DNA of 64,000 nt from HLUCCA09 sp039822045 (GTDB taxonomy: Bacteria > Pseudomonadota > Alphaproteobacteria > Rhodobacterales > Rhodobacteraceae): assembly GCA_039822045.1 (NCBI GenBank), contig JBCBMY010000002.1, positions 1 through 64,000 of the forward strand, read 5' to 3'. Under the pieces are notes generated by a model. It ran no database searches. It was not told where the DNA came from and worked only from the letters and a program-made list of their open reading frames with translations. Shown one piece after another: positions 33,787 through 42,485 of this stretch; within the stretch, counting starts at the first letter, position 1; the number at the start of each line of letters is the position of its first letter. A program made the position numbers and the translations under genes.

Positions 33787-34536
33787 TCAGTGGAAGTGCA
33801 ACCCGCCGTCGACGAGCACGGTCTGACCGGTCATCGAGCCGGTGGCGCAGAGCGTGAGCACCTGTGAGGCCACATCCTCGATCGCCGTCGTTCGGTTGAG
33901 AAGGGCGCGGGATTTCCATTCCGCGACGTAGGCGTCCGATGCACCACCCGACATCGCCGTGCCCTGCATCAGGCCCGGAGCCACGCAATTGACCAGTACA
34001 TCCGGCGCCAGGCACGAAGCGAGATAGCGGGTGAGCGGGATCACGGACGCCTTGCTGACGGTGAAGGCCGCCTGGCTTTCGGCCGCACCGAAGCCGACGA
34101 CGGACCCGATATTGATGATCCGGCCGGGCGCAGCGTCCCGAAGCACGGGCGCAGCGGCGCGCGACACCAGGAAGGGCCCGCGCAAGTTCACGAGCATCTG
34201 CGCGTCCCACTCGGTCGCCGTCATCGCCTCGAGATCGCCCGGTGGCGGGCCGCCGGCGCGACCGGCGTTGTTGATCAGGATGTCGAGGCCACCGAGCGCA
34301 TCCGCCGCCTCGGCGACGCCACGCTCCACCGAGACGGGATCGGACTGATCGAGATGGAGCACAAGGGCTTCGGCCCCGTTTGCCTGCACCGCGCGGGCCG
34401 TCGCATCGGCGCGCGTCCGGTCACTGGCATAGCTCAGCGCCAACGCCATCCCGGCGTCGGCCATGCGCCGGGCGATCACCGCCCCAAGGCCGCTGCCGCC
34501 GCCGGTCAACAGCACGCGCTTGCCGACCAGATCCAT
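33787..34536 (-). CDS. SDR-family protein with Phe in place of the catalytic Tyr
   Basis: The 249-aa product has the SDR cofactor loop TGGGSGLG (about 11-18), the structural NNAG (89-92) and the catalytic Ser in INIGSVVG (Ser145). At exactly 13 residues further, where the active-site Tyr should stand in YxxxK, the codon at 34063-34065 is TTC: F158-T-V-S-K162. Lys162 is kept. The C-terminus VLTLCATGSMTGQTVLVDGG is normal. The protein may be inactive as an oxidoreductase or have another role. It converges on the DMGDH-like gene, and GAGGTGAG precedes the ATG. Confidence 0.85.
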   Translation of the reverse strand: MDLVGKRVLLTGGGSGLGAVIARRMADAGMALALSYASDRTRADATARAVQANGAEALVLHLDQSDPVSVERGVAEAADALGGLDILINNAGRAGGPPPGDLEAMTATEWDAQMLVNLRGPFLVSRAAAPVLRDAAPGRIINIGSVVGFGAAESQAAFTVSKASVIPLTRYLASCLAPDVLVNCVAPGLMQGTAMSGGASDAYVAEWKSRALLNRTTAIEDVASQVLTLCATGSMTGQTVLVDGGLHFH

Positions 34537-34588
34537 GTCGCTCTCACCTCGCATCTGGCGCCAACTAAAGACAATTCGCAGGAAATGA

Positions 34589-34660
34589 GAAGGGACATGG
34601 GGCTGCAATCCCATGTCCCTTCGGCCCCCAAACGTGGTCCGCGGCCTGGGGGCGCGGACC
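34589..34660 (-). terminator. paired hairpins downstream of the RTX-Hint gene
   Basis: On the minus strand, after the stop at 34670, one stem pairs GGTCCGCG with CGCGGACC (about 34638-34660). A second, a perfect 13-bp stem, pairs GAAGGGACATGGG (34589-34601) with CCCATGTCCCTTC (34610-34622), and TCATTTCC follows. No long U-run is present, but the strength of the stems and their position suggest a terminator or 3'-end block. Confidence 0.55.
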
Positions 34661-34669
34661 GGCTGCACC

Positions 34670-37507
34670 CTAGCGCATGAGGACGACCGCCTCGTGCCGC
34701 TTCAGCGAGCGGCGGGCTGCGGCATAATCTTTGAGACCAGTTTCGGTGGCGAGCTCGGGGAAAAGCTCGAGGATCTCGTCCCTTTGTGCGTCGCCGATAC
34801 CGTTGAGGCTGAAGTCCCCGGGCTGGAAGCTTTCGGTCCACGCGCCGTTCGACAGAACGATCTCGTGGCTTTCGCACATGAAGTGGATATAGGCCGTCTG
34901 CGGCACGGGCTTTTGGACGATAGTATCGCCGTTTACCAGATGCTTAGCGGCCACGAGGACCTCGCGCTCGTCAAAGTAGTAGGCGGCCCTTTCCGAGCTG
35001 ACCAGCACCCGGTGCTGGGGCGAGACCATCATGTCGCGCTCGGGCAATCCGTTGCCGAGGGCGCCGGCCTTGATGTGGATCGGCGCGAGATGCGGGCGGG
35101 CCTGGAAGTCGGCGGCGTTGAGGCCGGTCTGGCCGTACCACGCAATCTCCTGCACGCCATTGTCGCGGGTCAGAACCTTGTCGCCGGCCGTCAGCTGTTC
35201 CGCCAGGACCTCGCCCTTGGGGGTCGCGATACGGGTGCCAGGCGTGAAGCAGATGACGGTGATGTCCTCGATGTTCTCGAACCGGAGCCGGCCCGAAACA
35301 TCGCCCCCATCGAGAAACACTAACGTCCCGTCGATGCCATTACCGTCGCTATCGGTAACAACGTCCTCGAGATCCCAGTCGACGCCCTGAAGCCCGATCG
35401 CCCGCGTATCGATCGTGTCGAAGTCGGATCCGCCCGAGCCGCCAAAGATCAGGTCGTTGCCATCGTTCTGGGCACTGGTGACGATGAACGTGTCCTCATC
35501 GTCGCCACCCGAAAGCGTATCGGCATCGGCGCCGCCGGTCAGCGTGTCGTTGCCGGAGCCCGCATCGACCAGGTCGTTGCCCGAGCCGCCAATGATCTCG
35601 TCATTGCCGAGGCCGCCGAACACAGTGTCGCCGCCTTCGCCGCCATCGAGCGTGTCGTTGCCCACGCCGCCAGACAGGGCGTCATTGCCGGCATCGCCCT
35701 CAAGGAGGTCGTCGCCGCCCATGCCGACCAGGCGATCGTCGCCCTCGCCGCCGCTAACCTCGTCGTCGCCGTCGCCGGCGAAGACTTCGTCGTTCCCGAG
35801 CGCGGCGATGATCGTGTCCTCGCCGCCCTTCGCGAGGATGATGTCGTCGTTGCCCACTTCCCCGGGCAGAAGCGCATCGTTGTTGTCGACGAAATCGCCG
35901 TCGGGGTCGCCGTCGTAGTTGATGTCGATCAGGTCGCCGGCCTCGGTGCCTTCGACAATGCCGTCGCGGTCGGTGCTGCCGCCAGGCGGCGGCACGATGT
36001 TCTCGATTTCTTCGAAGGTCAGGATCGACCCGTCGGATTCAAACACCACAATGCCGTCTTCGCGGTCGTCCGAGGTGAAGAGGATGGTGGCCGGGCCCGT
36101 GCCCGACAGATCGAGCGTGTCGAAATCGTCGCCACCTTCGCCGCCGACGATGCTGTCGCCCCCGTTGCCGCCGATAAAGACGTCGCGGTCGTCACCGCCA
36201 AGCAGCGTGTCGACGCCCTGGCCGCCGGTGATGGTGTCGTTGCCAGCACCACCCTCGACGCTGTCATCATCGATGCCGGCATCGAGCGCGTCATTGCCGT
36301 CGCCGCCGAGCAGCGTGTCGTCGTCATCTTCGCCGAAGATCACATCGTCGCCATCACCCCCGTCGAGGAGGTCGCGGCCATTGTCAGGCACAAGATCGGG
36401 CGCCGGCGGCGCGGCGGCGGGATCGTCGATGATGTTGATCGCGTCGTCGGGCAGGCCGATACCGCCAAAGATCGTGTCGTTGCCCGCGCCGCCGAGGATC
36501 GTGTCGGAGCCCTCACCGCCGATTACGCTGTCGTCGCCCTCACCCGCATCGATGTCGTCGCGGTCAAAGCCCCCGTCGATTGTGTCGCGGCCGGTGCCCC
36601 CGATCAGCGTATCGTCATCGTCGCCGCCGAAAATGTCGTCGTCGCCCGCGCCGCCATCGAACAGGTCGCGGTCGTCGTTGGGGTCATCGTCGCCCGGGAA
36701 GAGGCCAGGATAGCCAAGGTCCGGCCTCCCAAGGGAGCCGGCCCGGATCTCATCGTTCCCCTCGCCGCCATAGACGGTGTCGTTGCCCTCCCCAGGGTCA
36801 ACCGTGTCGTCACCGTCGCCGGCCTCGACCCGGTCGTCGTTCGGGCCGTCTCCGGGAATGATCGCGTCGTCGTTGTCGATCTCGTCGCCGTCGTCGTCGA
36901 CGAACTCATCCGCTACGATGCTGTCGTTGCCATCGGTGCCGGTCACGATCCCGTCGCGCGCGGAGAAGTGCCAGTCCGACAGGCCGATCGTGCCGGTCTT
37001 GTGGTAGTCATCGCCATTGTCGTGGATGATCACCAGGCTCTGCACGGGGCCGGCGAACTCCACCGTGACACTGTCCCGGGCGCCCGAGCCGTCGATGCCG
37101 GTGTCAAAATTCCCTTCGGCTTCGATCGTGTTGCCGTCGACATCGTGCGTGCGCTCGAGGTCGGAGAAAATGACCTCGACCTCGTTGCCGTCGGCGTCAA
37201 AGGCACGCACGGTGACCTTGTCGTCCCAGCGGTGGCCGCTGTCGATGTCGTAGATTTCGAAGCTGAGATCGCTCACTTCCCGGTCGAATGCGACCTGAAG
37301 TTCGACAGAGTCTTTGACGTTGGACGAGCGAATCGTTTCCGAGTCGCCGTCGAAGACTGGGCCGGTCTTGGGGGGGAAGCCGAACTTCCAGGATTCGCCG
37401 CGGTGGTTCTCCGGTGTCGAGATCGTAACGGCGATGTCACTGGCACCATCGGTGAGGGTAGTGGATCCGTCGATATCGACCGCGGCCCAATCGAGCGTAA
37501 AGCTCAT
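34670..37507 (-). CDS. large RTX-repeat protein with C-terminal Hint domain (type I secreted)
   Basis: The 945-aa acidic product has a beta-rich N-terminal domain (about 1-190). Blocks of Ca2+-binding RTX nonapeptides follow (GGxGxDxxx, e.g. GGEGNDEI, GGAGNDTI, GGDGDDVI; about 200-520 and 600-720), split by a short non-repeat part. A Hint domain starts at Cys753 (CFTPGTRIATPKG...LTAGDKVLTRDNG, then DMMVSPQHRVLV). A final tail contains DYAAARRSLKRHEAVVLMR. No Sec signal is present, which fits type I secretion. The Hint part may self-process, as in hedgehog-like proteins. No ABC exporter genes adjoin. The ATG at 37507 follows AGGAGTGGG. Confidence 0.88.
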   Translation of the reverse strand: MSFTLDWAAVDIDGSTTLTDGASDIAVTISTPENHRGESWKFGFPPKTGPVFDGDSETIRSSNVKDSVELQVAFDREVSDLSFEIYDIDSGHRWDDKVTVRAFDADGNEVEVIFSDLERTHDVDGNTIEAEGNFDTGIDGSGARDSVTVEFAGPVQSLVIIHDNGDDYHKTGTIGLSDWHFSARDGIVTGTDGNDSIVADEFVDDDGDEIDNDDAIIPGDGPNDDRVEAGDGDDTVDPGEGNDTVYGGEGNDEIRAGSLGRPDLGYPGLFPGDDDPNDDRDLFDGGAGDDDIFGGDDDDTLIGGTGRDTIDGGFDRDDIDAGEGDDSVIGGEGSDTILGGAGNDTIFGGIGLPDDAINIIDDPAAAPPAPDLVPDNGRDLLDGGDGDDVIFGEDDDDTLLGGDGNDALDAGIDDDSVEGGAGNDTITGGQGVDTLLGGDDRDVFIGGNGGDSIVGGEGGDDFDTLDLSGTGPATILFTSDDREDGIVVFESDGSILTFEEIENIVPPPGGSTDRDGIVEGTEAGDLIDINYDGDPDGDFVDNNDALLPGEVGNDDIILAKGGEDTIIAALGNDEVFAGDGDDEVSGGEGDDRLVGMGGDDLLEGDAGNDALSGGVGNDTLDGGEGGDTVFGGLGNDEIIGGSGNDLVDAGSGNDTLTGGADADTLSGGDDEDTFIVTSAQNDGNDLIFGGSGGSDFDTIDTRAIGLQGVDWDLEDVVTDSDGNGIDGTLVFLDGGDVSGRLRFENIEDITVICFTPGTRIATPKGEVLAEQLTAGDKVLTRDNGVQEIAWYGQTGLNAADFQARPHLAPIHIKAGALGNGLPERDMMVSPQHRVLVSSERAAYYFDEREVLVAAKHLVNGDTIVQKPVPQTAYIHFMCESHEIVLSNGAWTESFQPGDFSLNGIGDAQRDEILELFPELATETGLKDYAAARRSLKRHEAVVLMR

Positions 37508-38310
37508 TTTCCCACTCCTACCTTCAAGGCAGACCTTGCGGGCCACCTTGTCAAACACGGCCGGACACACGAACACGAGCCGGCACATACACACACGCAC
37601 ACCCGTCAAGCAGGACCAGGCTGGATCGGCTGTTCGCCGTTTCCCTTGGCGCATTCCCGTCGAGACGGGACGCCAGCCCGGACCGCATACGCGTCCGCGT
37701 TACTCTTCTTGGCCGCCCCAGGCCGTTCGAAGCCCCCCAGTCGGGACCTGCCCTCTATACCTCTCCAATTTAGTTTCAGAAAAGTGAAAGTTGTCGAGAA
37801 ATTCAGCGCATAGTTAAGGCAAAGGCACGACCGTTGCGAGTGGACATCGAGGCGGTGTCTGCGGAGGGGGTCACAGTTTCCAGCGGGGAAACCCGAAAGG
37901 GCGCCGAGGCGCTGCAAACTCCGGGAATACAAGGGGATCCCGATCAAAGCTCGGGCAATTGTCCCCAAAACGGAAATGAGGCGTCAGCCGGTTCAAATCG
38001 TGCCAGGCGTCAGGCCCTATCGGGGCACCTTTGCGGCATTGTGCGGAATCCGCCCGACAATACGCGAGTCTTCGCCGGGACAGTTTCTCAGTAGGCACCA
38101 GAATCGCCGGAATTCCGCCGAATCACATGGGTCAGGGCCTCGTTGCAAACCTCGCGGACAGCGGGCATGACCGCTCGACGCGGCGCTCGCCCCTCTGCCG
38201 GCGCGTCGAGCGCCAATCGCATAGTCAACGCACACTATAGCGCGGAAGAATGGGTCTTGGCGCTCCCGCACCCCCCTCACATTGCGGGTCTCTCTGTCCA
38301 TGCGAGATGG
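37508..38310. other. 800-bp non-coding region upstream of the RTX-Hint gene
   Basis: No supportable gene. AC-rich tract at 37560-37610. At 37931-37966 GGGGA...TCCCC encloses CCGA...TCGG, a nested hairpin of unknown role. AT-rich DNA at about 37760-37815 is the likeliest promoter zone for the minus-strand RTX gene, but no convincing -35/-10 pair was found. The RlmE gene ends at 38311 on the same strand. Confidence 0.5.
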
Positions 38311-39066
38311 CTAGGACGTGGAAGAGCCATTCTCCGACGGAGCGCCGTCCGTCTCATCTCCGCCGGATCCCCGGAAGCCCGTGGCCACCACAAACTTTTC
38401 GGAACTGTCGGCGCGGCTTGCAGGAGGCTTGACGTTTGCAACCTTCTGGAACCGCCGCTTCAGCTCGGCCTGCAGGCCGCCCTCCGCGCCGCCCGCCAAC
38501 ACCTTGGCAACGAACGTGCCCCCCTCTTCGAGCACATCGAAGGCGAGCGCAGCTGCGGCCTCGCAGAGGGCAACGATCCGCAAATGGTCGGTCTGTTTGT
38601 GACCTGAGGAGGCTGCGGCCATGTCAGACATCACCACATCGGCCCGCCCGCCGAGCCAGTCATTGACCGCGTCATCTGCGCCGTCTTCCATGAAGTCCAT
38701 CTGGCGCAGCTCCGCCCCGGGGATCGGCTCCACCTCCTGTAGGTCGAGCCCGATGACGCGGCCGCGGGGTTTGTCGGGGCGCGCACCGAGGGCGTTCACC
38801 CGGTGCACGGCCACCTGCGCCCAGCCTCCAGGGGCACAGCCCAGATCAACGACACGTGCGCCGGGCACGAGAAACCGGTACTTGTCGTCGAGCTCGAGGA
38901 TCTTGAAGGCGGCTCGGCCGCGATAGCCCTCGCGCCGGGCCCGCGCCACATAGGGATCGTTCAGCTGCCGCTCGAGCCAGCGCGTCGAGGACAGCTTGCG
39001 CCCCCGGGCGGTCTTGACCTTCACCTTCAGGTCGCGCTGACCGCGCCCGCTCGACTTTTTTGCCAT
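38311..39066 (-). CDS. rlmE: 23S rRNA 2'-O-ribose U2552 methyltransferase RlmE
   Basis: RlmE (FtsJ) methylates U2552 of 23S rRNA late in 50S assembly. The 251-aa product has the SAM motif VVDLGCAPGGWAQVAV (about 79-94), GLDLQEVEPIPGAELRQMDF and the K-D-K-E tetrad elements (RGRAAFKILELDDKY, DVVMSDMA, FVAKVLAGG). The C-terminal tail after about 235 is Gly/Ser-rich and longer than in E. coli. The ATG at 39066 begins MAKKSSGRGQRDL, a typical basic N-terminus. Confidence 0.92.
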   Translation of the reverse strand: MAKKSSGRGQRDLKVKVKTARGRKLSSTRWLERQLNDPYVARARREGYRGRAAFKILELDDKYRFLVPGARVVDLGCAPGGWAQVAVHRVNALGARPDKPRGRVIGLDLQEVEPIPGAELRQMDFMEDGADDAVNDWLGGRADVVMSDMAAASSGHKQTDHLRIVALCEAAAALAFDVLEEGGTFVAKVLAGGAEGGLQAELKRRFQKVANVKPPASRADSSEKFVVATGFRGSGGDETDGAPSENGSSTS

Positions 39067-39217
39067 CGTCCTCGTCTGCCTCAGCCATCCGGCCCACAGG
39101 TTGCGCAATCAGCGCCCCTCGTCTTGGCTCCGTCGAAAAGGCGCCTCTCCCATCATCTTGACAGACATACTCCCGCCGGAGGCCCCGCCGCGGACATCGC
39201 GCGCAGGGCTCCCCGGA

Positions 39218-40330
39218 TCAGAACGGCCCTTCCTCCAGCACGCCATCGGCCGACATCTGAGCATAGAGCAGGCCCTCGCGAAGGCCGCGATCGGCAACCG
39301 ACAGCCGGTCCGTTGGCCAGAGCCGCATCAGCGCCTGCAGGATGGCTGCCCCCGACATGATAAGGGCCTGCCGGTCCTTCCCGATGCGCGGGTCCTTCCG
39401 CCGCCCGACCTCGCCGAGCGACAGATAATTGCGGATGACGGCATCGATCTGGTCCGACGTCATGCGCAGCCCGTCGACCTTGGTGCGATCATAGCGGCGG
39501 AGGCCCAGATGCGAGGCCGCAACCGTGGTGACGGTGCCCGAGGTGCCGATGATTTGGAACCCGTCGCGCGCCTGGTCGGACTGGTACGGCGTGAACTCGG
39601 CAAGCTGCTCCTCAAAGAACCAGCTCATCAGCGCGAAGCGGCCTGCATCGTCATCGACGTCACGAAACTGATCCCGCAACGTGGCGACACCGAGCGGCAC
39701 CGAGATCCAGTCCACCACCTTGGCCGAGGGGAATGGGTCGCCGGCCGTATGAAACCCCTTGTGCAGCCGCATGATGGCGCGCGGGCGGTCCGCCCCTGGC
39801 ACGCGCGACAGATCCATCCAGACCAGCTCGGTCGATCCGCCGCCGATATCGACGACCAGAAGCTGGTCGGTCTTGACGGAGACGAGCGGCGCGCAGGAGA
39901 CGACGGCAAGGCGCGCCTCTTCCTCGGTCTCGATAATCTCCAGCTCCAGCCCGGTCTCGCGCCGGACATACTCGACGAAGTCTGCTGCGTTGGTGGCGCG
40001 ACGGCAGGCCTCGGTGGCCACCAGCCGCATCCGGCGGACCTTGTGCTTTTGGAACTTGGATTTGCAGATCTTCAGCGCCTGTACCGCGCGGGCCATCGAG
40101 GCGCGGCCGAGCCGGCCGGTCGCCTCCAGCCCGGCGCCGAGCTGAACGGATTTCGAGAAGCTGTCGACCACGTGGAACTGGCTGCCCTTGGGCTGCGCCA
40201 CGAGCATACGACACGAGTTTGTTCCCAAATCCAGAGCGGCATACGGGGCCACCGGATCGGGCGGGAGTGGCGCGGGGGTATCGACCGGTCTCGGGAACGC
40301 GCCCGCACCATCGGGACGCCTGGGCGCCAT
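39218..40330 (-). CDS. Ppx/GppA family exopolyphosphatase/pppGpp phosphohydrolase
   Basis: This ASKHA-fold phosphohydrolase acts on polyphosphate and/or pppGpp. The 370-aa product has the phosphate-1 loop YAALDLGTNSCRMLV (about 30-44), MRLVATEACRRATNA, the phosphate-2 loop LLVVDIGGGSTELVW (about 160-174) and GTSGTVTTVAASHLG. It lacks the C-terminal HD-like extension of long Ppx enzymes, so it is of the short type. The ATG at 40330 follows GGAGGG; the upstream TTG is less likely. It is upstream of rlmE on the same strand with a 151-bp gap. Confidence 0.9.
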   Translation of the reverse strand: MAPRRPDGAGAFPRPVDTPAPLPPDPVAPYAALDLGTNSCRMLVAQPKGSQFHVVDSFSKSVQLGAGLEATGRLGRASMARAVQALKICKSKFQKHKVRRMRLVATEACRRATNAADFVEYVRRETGLELEIIETEEEARLAVVSCAPLVSVKTDQLLVVDIGGGSTELVWMDLSRVPGADRPRAIMRLHKGFHTAGDPFPSAKVVDWISVPLGVATLRDQFRDVDDDAGRFALMSWFFEEQLAEFTPYQSDQARDGFQIIGTSGTVTTVAASHLGLRRYDRTKVDGLRMTSDQIDAVIRNYLSLGEVGRRKDPRIGKDRQALIMSGAAILQALMRLWPTDRLSVADRGLREGLLYAQMSADGVLEEGPF

Positions 40331-40576
40331 GGTTCGCGCCCTCCATATCAAGTTGAAAAAAGACTAGTCCCGACCGAACCATCGCGCAAGGTGGTTGCGT
40401 CGCGCGCCGCCTCTGGACTTCACGCGCGAAGCGTGGGGAGAGTTGGCCGTGCGCGATGTGCAATCGGTCGCGCCCTTTTTGGGAAAGGTCGCTCGCGGCG
40501 CGCGCTGCGTCGAAAACAGGTCGGTGAGGCGGGCGACGACCCGCTAACAGGACTGGAAAGAAACGGAAGTGCGCAG

Positions 40577-40873
40577 ATGCCCGACGTCACGATCGTCTAT
40601 TGGAGAGACATTCCGGCTCAAGTGATCGTCGGCAAGGGCCGGCGTGGCACCAAGCGCCCGCTGCCCGAGCGGTTTGAGCAGGCGATCGACCGGTGTGCCA
40701 TGAAGGTTGGCGCGCGCGACACCGATGCTTATCTGGCCGAATGGCGCAAGGCTGCACCATTTGCCGCTGAGGGGACCGACGTGGAGGTGGCCGACGCAAC
40801 TGCCGCCCGGATCGACGCAGAGTACGACGCTGAGCGTCTGAAGACGCTGATTGCCAACGACGGATGGGCCTGA
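40577..40873 (+). CDS. small 'virulence factor' family protein in one-carbon cluster
   Basis: The 98-aa product begins MPDVTIVYWRDIPAQVIVGKG and continues TKRPLPERFEQAIDRCAMKVGARDTDAYLAEWRKA; this wording belongs to a family labelled virulence factor in Pfam, though no virulence role is shown. In alphaproteobacteria it is usually found beside methylene-THF reductase and corrinoid methyltransferase genes, as here (27 bp before the MTHFR-like gene). It may be an accessory part of that pathway; function unknown. Its coding frame extends upstream over the antisense of ppx, but the ATG at 40577 is the real start. Confidence 0.78.
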   Translation: MPDVTIVYWRDIPAQVIVGKGRRGTKRPLPERFEQAIDRCAMKVGARDTDAYLAEWRKAAPFAAEGTDVEVADATAARIDAEYDAERLKTLIANDGWA

Positions 40874-40899
40874 GCCCGCCGCACTTCTGGGAGACCGTG

Positions 40900-41817
40900 A
40901 TGTCGCTTCTGTCCTTCAAGCGCCCCGCCGCGCACCGATCTTCGGCCGACATCGCGCGTTTTCTCGACGCGTACTCCCTTGAAGTGATGCCGCGAACGGC
41001 GGCCAAGGTGGAGGATTTCCGCGAGCTGCTCCCCGCGGGCACGCGGGTTTACATCGCGCATATCGACGGCACGCCGGTCGAGGAGATGGTTGCTACCGCG
41101 CGGCGCCTTGCCGCGCAGGGCTTTGCCGTCATGCCGCATTTTCCGGCGCGCTTGATCAAGGACCGCGCAACGCTGGGCGACTGGATCGCGCGCTATCAGG
41201 GCGAAGCGGATGTGCGCGAGGCGTTGCTGCTTGCGGGGGGCGTCAAGTCGCCTGCCGGCGATTTCCATGCCTCGATGCAGCTGATGGAGACGGGCCTGTT
41301 CGATGCAGCCGGCTTTACCCGGTTGCACGTGGCGGGACATCCCGAGGGCAATCGCGACATCGACCCCGATGGGGGCGACGCGGCCGTGATGGAGGCGCTG
41401 CGCTGGAAGCAGGCCTTCTCCGAGCGTACAGACGCCCAAATGGCGATCGTGACACAGTTCGCGTTCGAGCCCGACCCCATCATTGCCTGGGCTGACCGCC
41501 TGGCCGCCGAGGGGATCCGGCTGCCGATCCATATCGGCATTGCGGGGCCTGCTAAACTGCAGACGATGATCAAGTTCGCCATTGCCTGCGGTGTGGGGCC
41601 ATCGTTGCGTGTTCTGCAGCGGCGCGCGAAGGACGTCACCAAGCTCGTGATGCCCTTCGAACCGACCGATCTGGTGGCCGCGTTGGCGGCCCATCGGGCG
41701 ACCAACCCTGGCTTCGGCATCGAACGGGTCCACATCTTCCCCCTCGGCGGCATCAAGGCGTCCGCCGCATGGGCCGCCGATCAGGGTGTCGGGCCGGCCC
41801 GGGCCGCGGTGTCGTGA
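40900..41817 (+). CDS. methylenetetrahydrofolate reductase-like protein
   Basis: The 305-aa product resembles the MTHFR TIM-barrel family: SLEVMPRTAAKVEDF (the catalytic Glu position in E-V-x-P), GTRVYIAHIDGTP, GFAVMPHFPARLIKD, LLLAGG, HVAGHPEGN (with His/Glu for folate) and TQFAFEPDPIIAWADRL near residue 190. It would interconvert 5-methyl-THF and 5,10-methylene-THF, here probably in the oxidative direction. Sequence is divergent from E. coli MetF. The ATG at 40900 follows GGGAG; an upstream ATG at 40864 would overlap the preceding gene. The next gene overlaps by GTGA. Confidence 0.85.
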   Translation: MSLLSFKRPAAHRSSADIARFLDAYSLEVMPRTAAKVEDFRELLPAGTRVYIAHIDGTPVEEMVATARRLAAQGFAVMPHFPARLIKDRATLGDWIARYQGEADVREALLLAGGVKSPAGDFHASMQLMETGLFDAAGFTRLHVAGHPEGNRDIDPDGGDAAVMEALRWKQAFSERTDAQMAIVTQFAFEPDPIIAWADRLAAEGIRLPIHIGIAGPAKLQTMIKFAIACGVGPSLRVLQRRAKDVTKLVMPFEPTDLVAALAAHRATNPGFGIERVHIFPLGGIKASAAWAADQGVGPARAAVS

Positions 41818-42485
41818 CCCTCAGAGCATTGCTCTTCGACATGGACGGCACGGTGATCGACAGCGATCCGATCCACGCGCGGGTGTTTGTGGACTTCCTC
41901 GGCGCGCGTGGGCTCGAGATCGACGAGGCGGACTATGTGCGCCGGTTCCATGGGCGGCGGAACGAAGAGATCTTTGCCGAGCTTCTGCCCGATCAGGACC
42001 CCCATGCGCTCGATGCCGCCAAGGAGGCGGCCTTTCGCGACGTGCTGGCCGTGACCGATATCGCGCCGACGCCGGGCCTCCTGCCCTTGATCAATGGCGC
42101 CCGAGCGCGCGGGATCGCGACTGCCCTTGTGACGAACGCCTGCCGGGCCAATGCCGAGGCGGTGCTGGCGAAGTTCGACATCGCGCCGCTCTTCGACACG
42201 GTGTCGCTCGCCGAGGACGTGGCCCGCGGCAAGCCCGATCCGGCCGTCTATCGCGAAGCGCTCAACCGACTGGGCCACCCGGCCGACGCGGCGCTTGCGT
42301 TCGAGGACAGCCCCGCCGGCATCGCGTCGGCCCGCGGTGCGGGGCTTGAGGTGGTGGGGATTGCCTCTACGCTGTCGGTGGACGAGCTTGTGGCACAAGG
42401 CGCGTCCCACGCCGTTACCGATTTCACCGATACCGCTCTCGCGCGCTGGCTCGAGGGCTCTGACCTCCAAGGAGCCGTGCAGTGA
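41814..42485 (+). CDS. HAD-superfamily phosphatase (beta-phosphoglucomutase-like)
   Basis: The 223-aa product is a HAD hydrolase with all motifs: I, LLFDMDGTVIDSD (nucleophile Asp); II, LVTNA; III, the Lys in GKPDPAVYREAL; IV, AFEDSPAGIASARGAG. A helical cap lies between I and II. It would act on a small phosphorylated compound; a repair or recycling job for the folate/corrinoid pathway is possible but not shown. The GTG start overlaps the MTHFR stop, and the stop overlaps the next GTG start, so the three genes are coupled. Confidence 0.85.
   Translation: MTLRALLFDMDGTVIDSDPIHARVFVDFLGARGLEIDEADYVRRFHGRRNEEIFAELLPDQDPHALDAAKEAAFRDVLAVTDIAPTPGLLPLINGARARGIATALVTNACRANAEAVLAKFDIAPLFDTVSLAEDVARGKPDPAVYREALNRLGHPADAALAFEDSPAGIASARGAGLEVVGIASTLSVDELVAQGASHAVTDFTDTALARWLEGSDLQGAVQ

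Noticed and set aside
35415..36713. Plus-strand Ser/Pro-rich open frames opposite the RTX protein
   Set aside because: The Gly-Asp RTX repeats read backwards as Ser/Pro repeats; no start signals or motifs.
39101..40576. Long plus-strand frame leading into the small 'virulence factor' gene
   Set aside because: It is antisense to ppx; only the part from the ATG at 40577 matches a family and is annotated.
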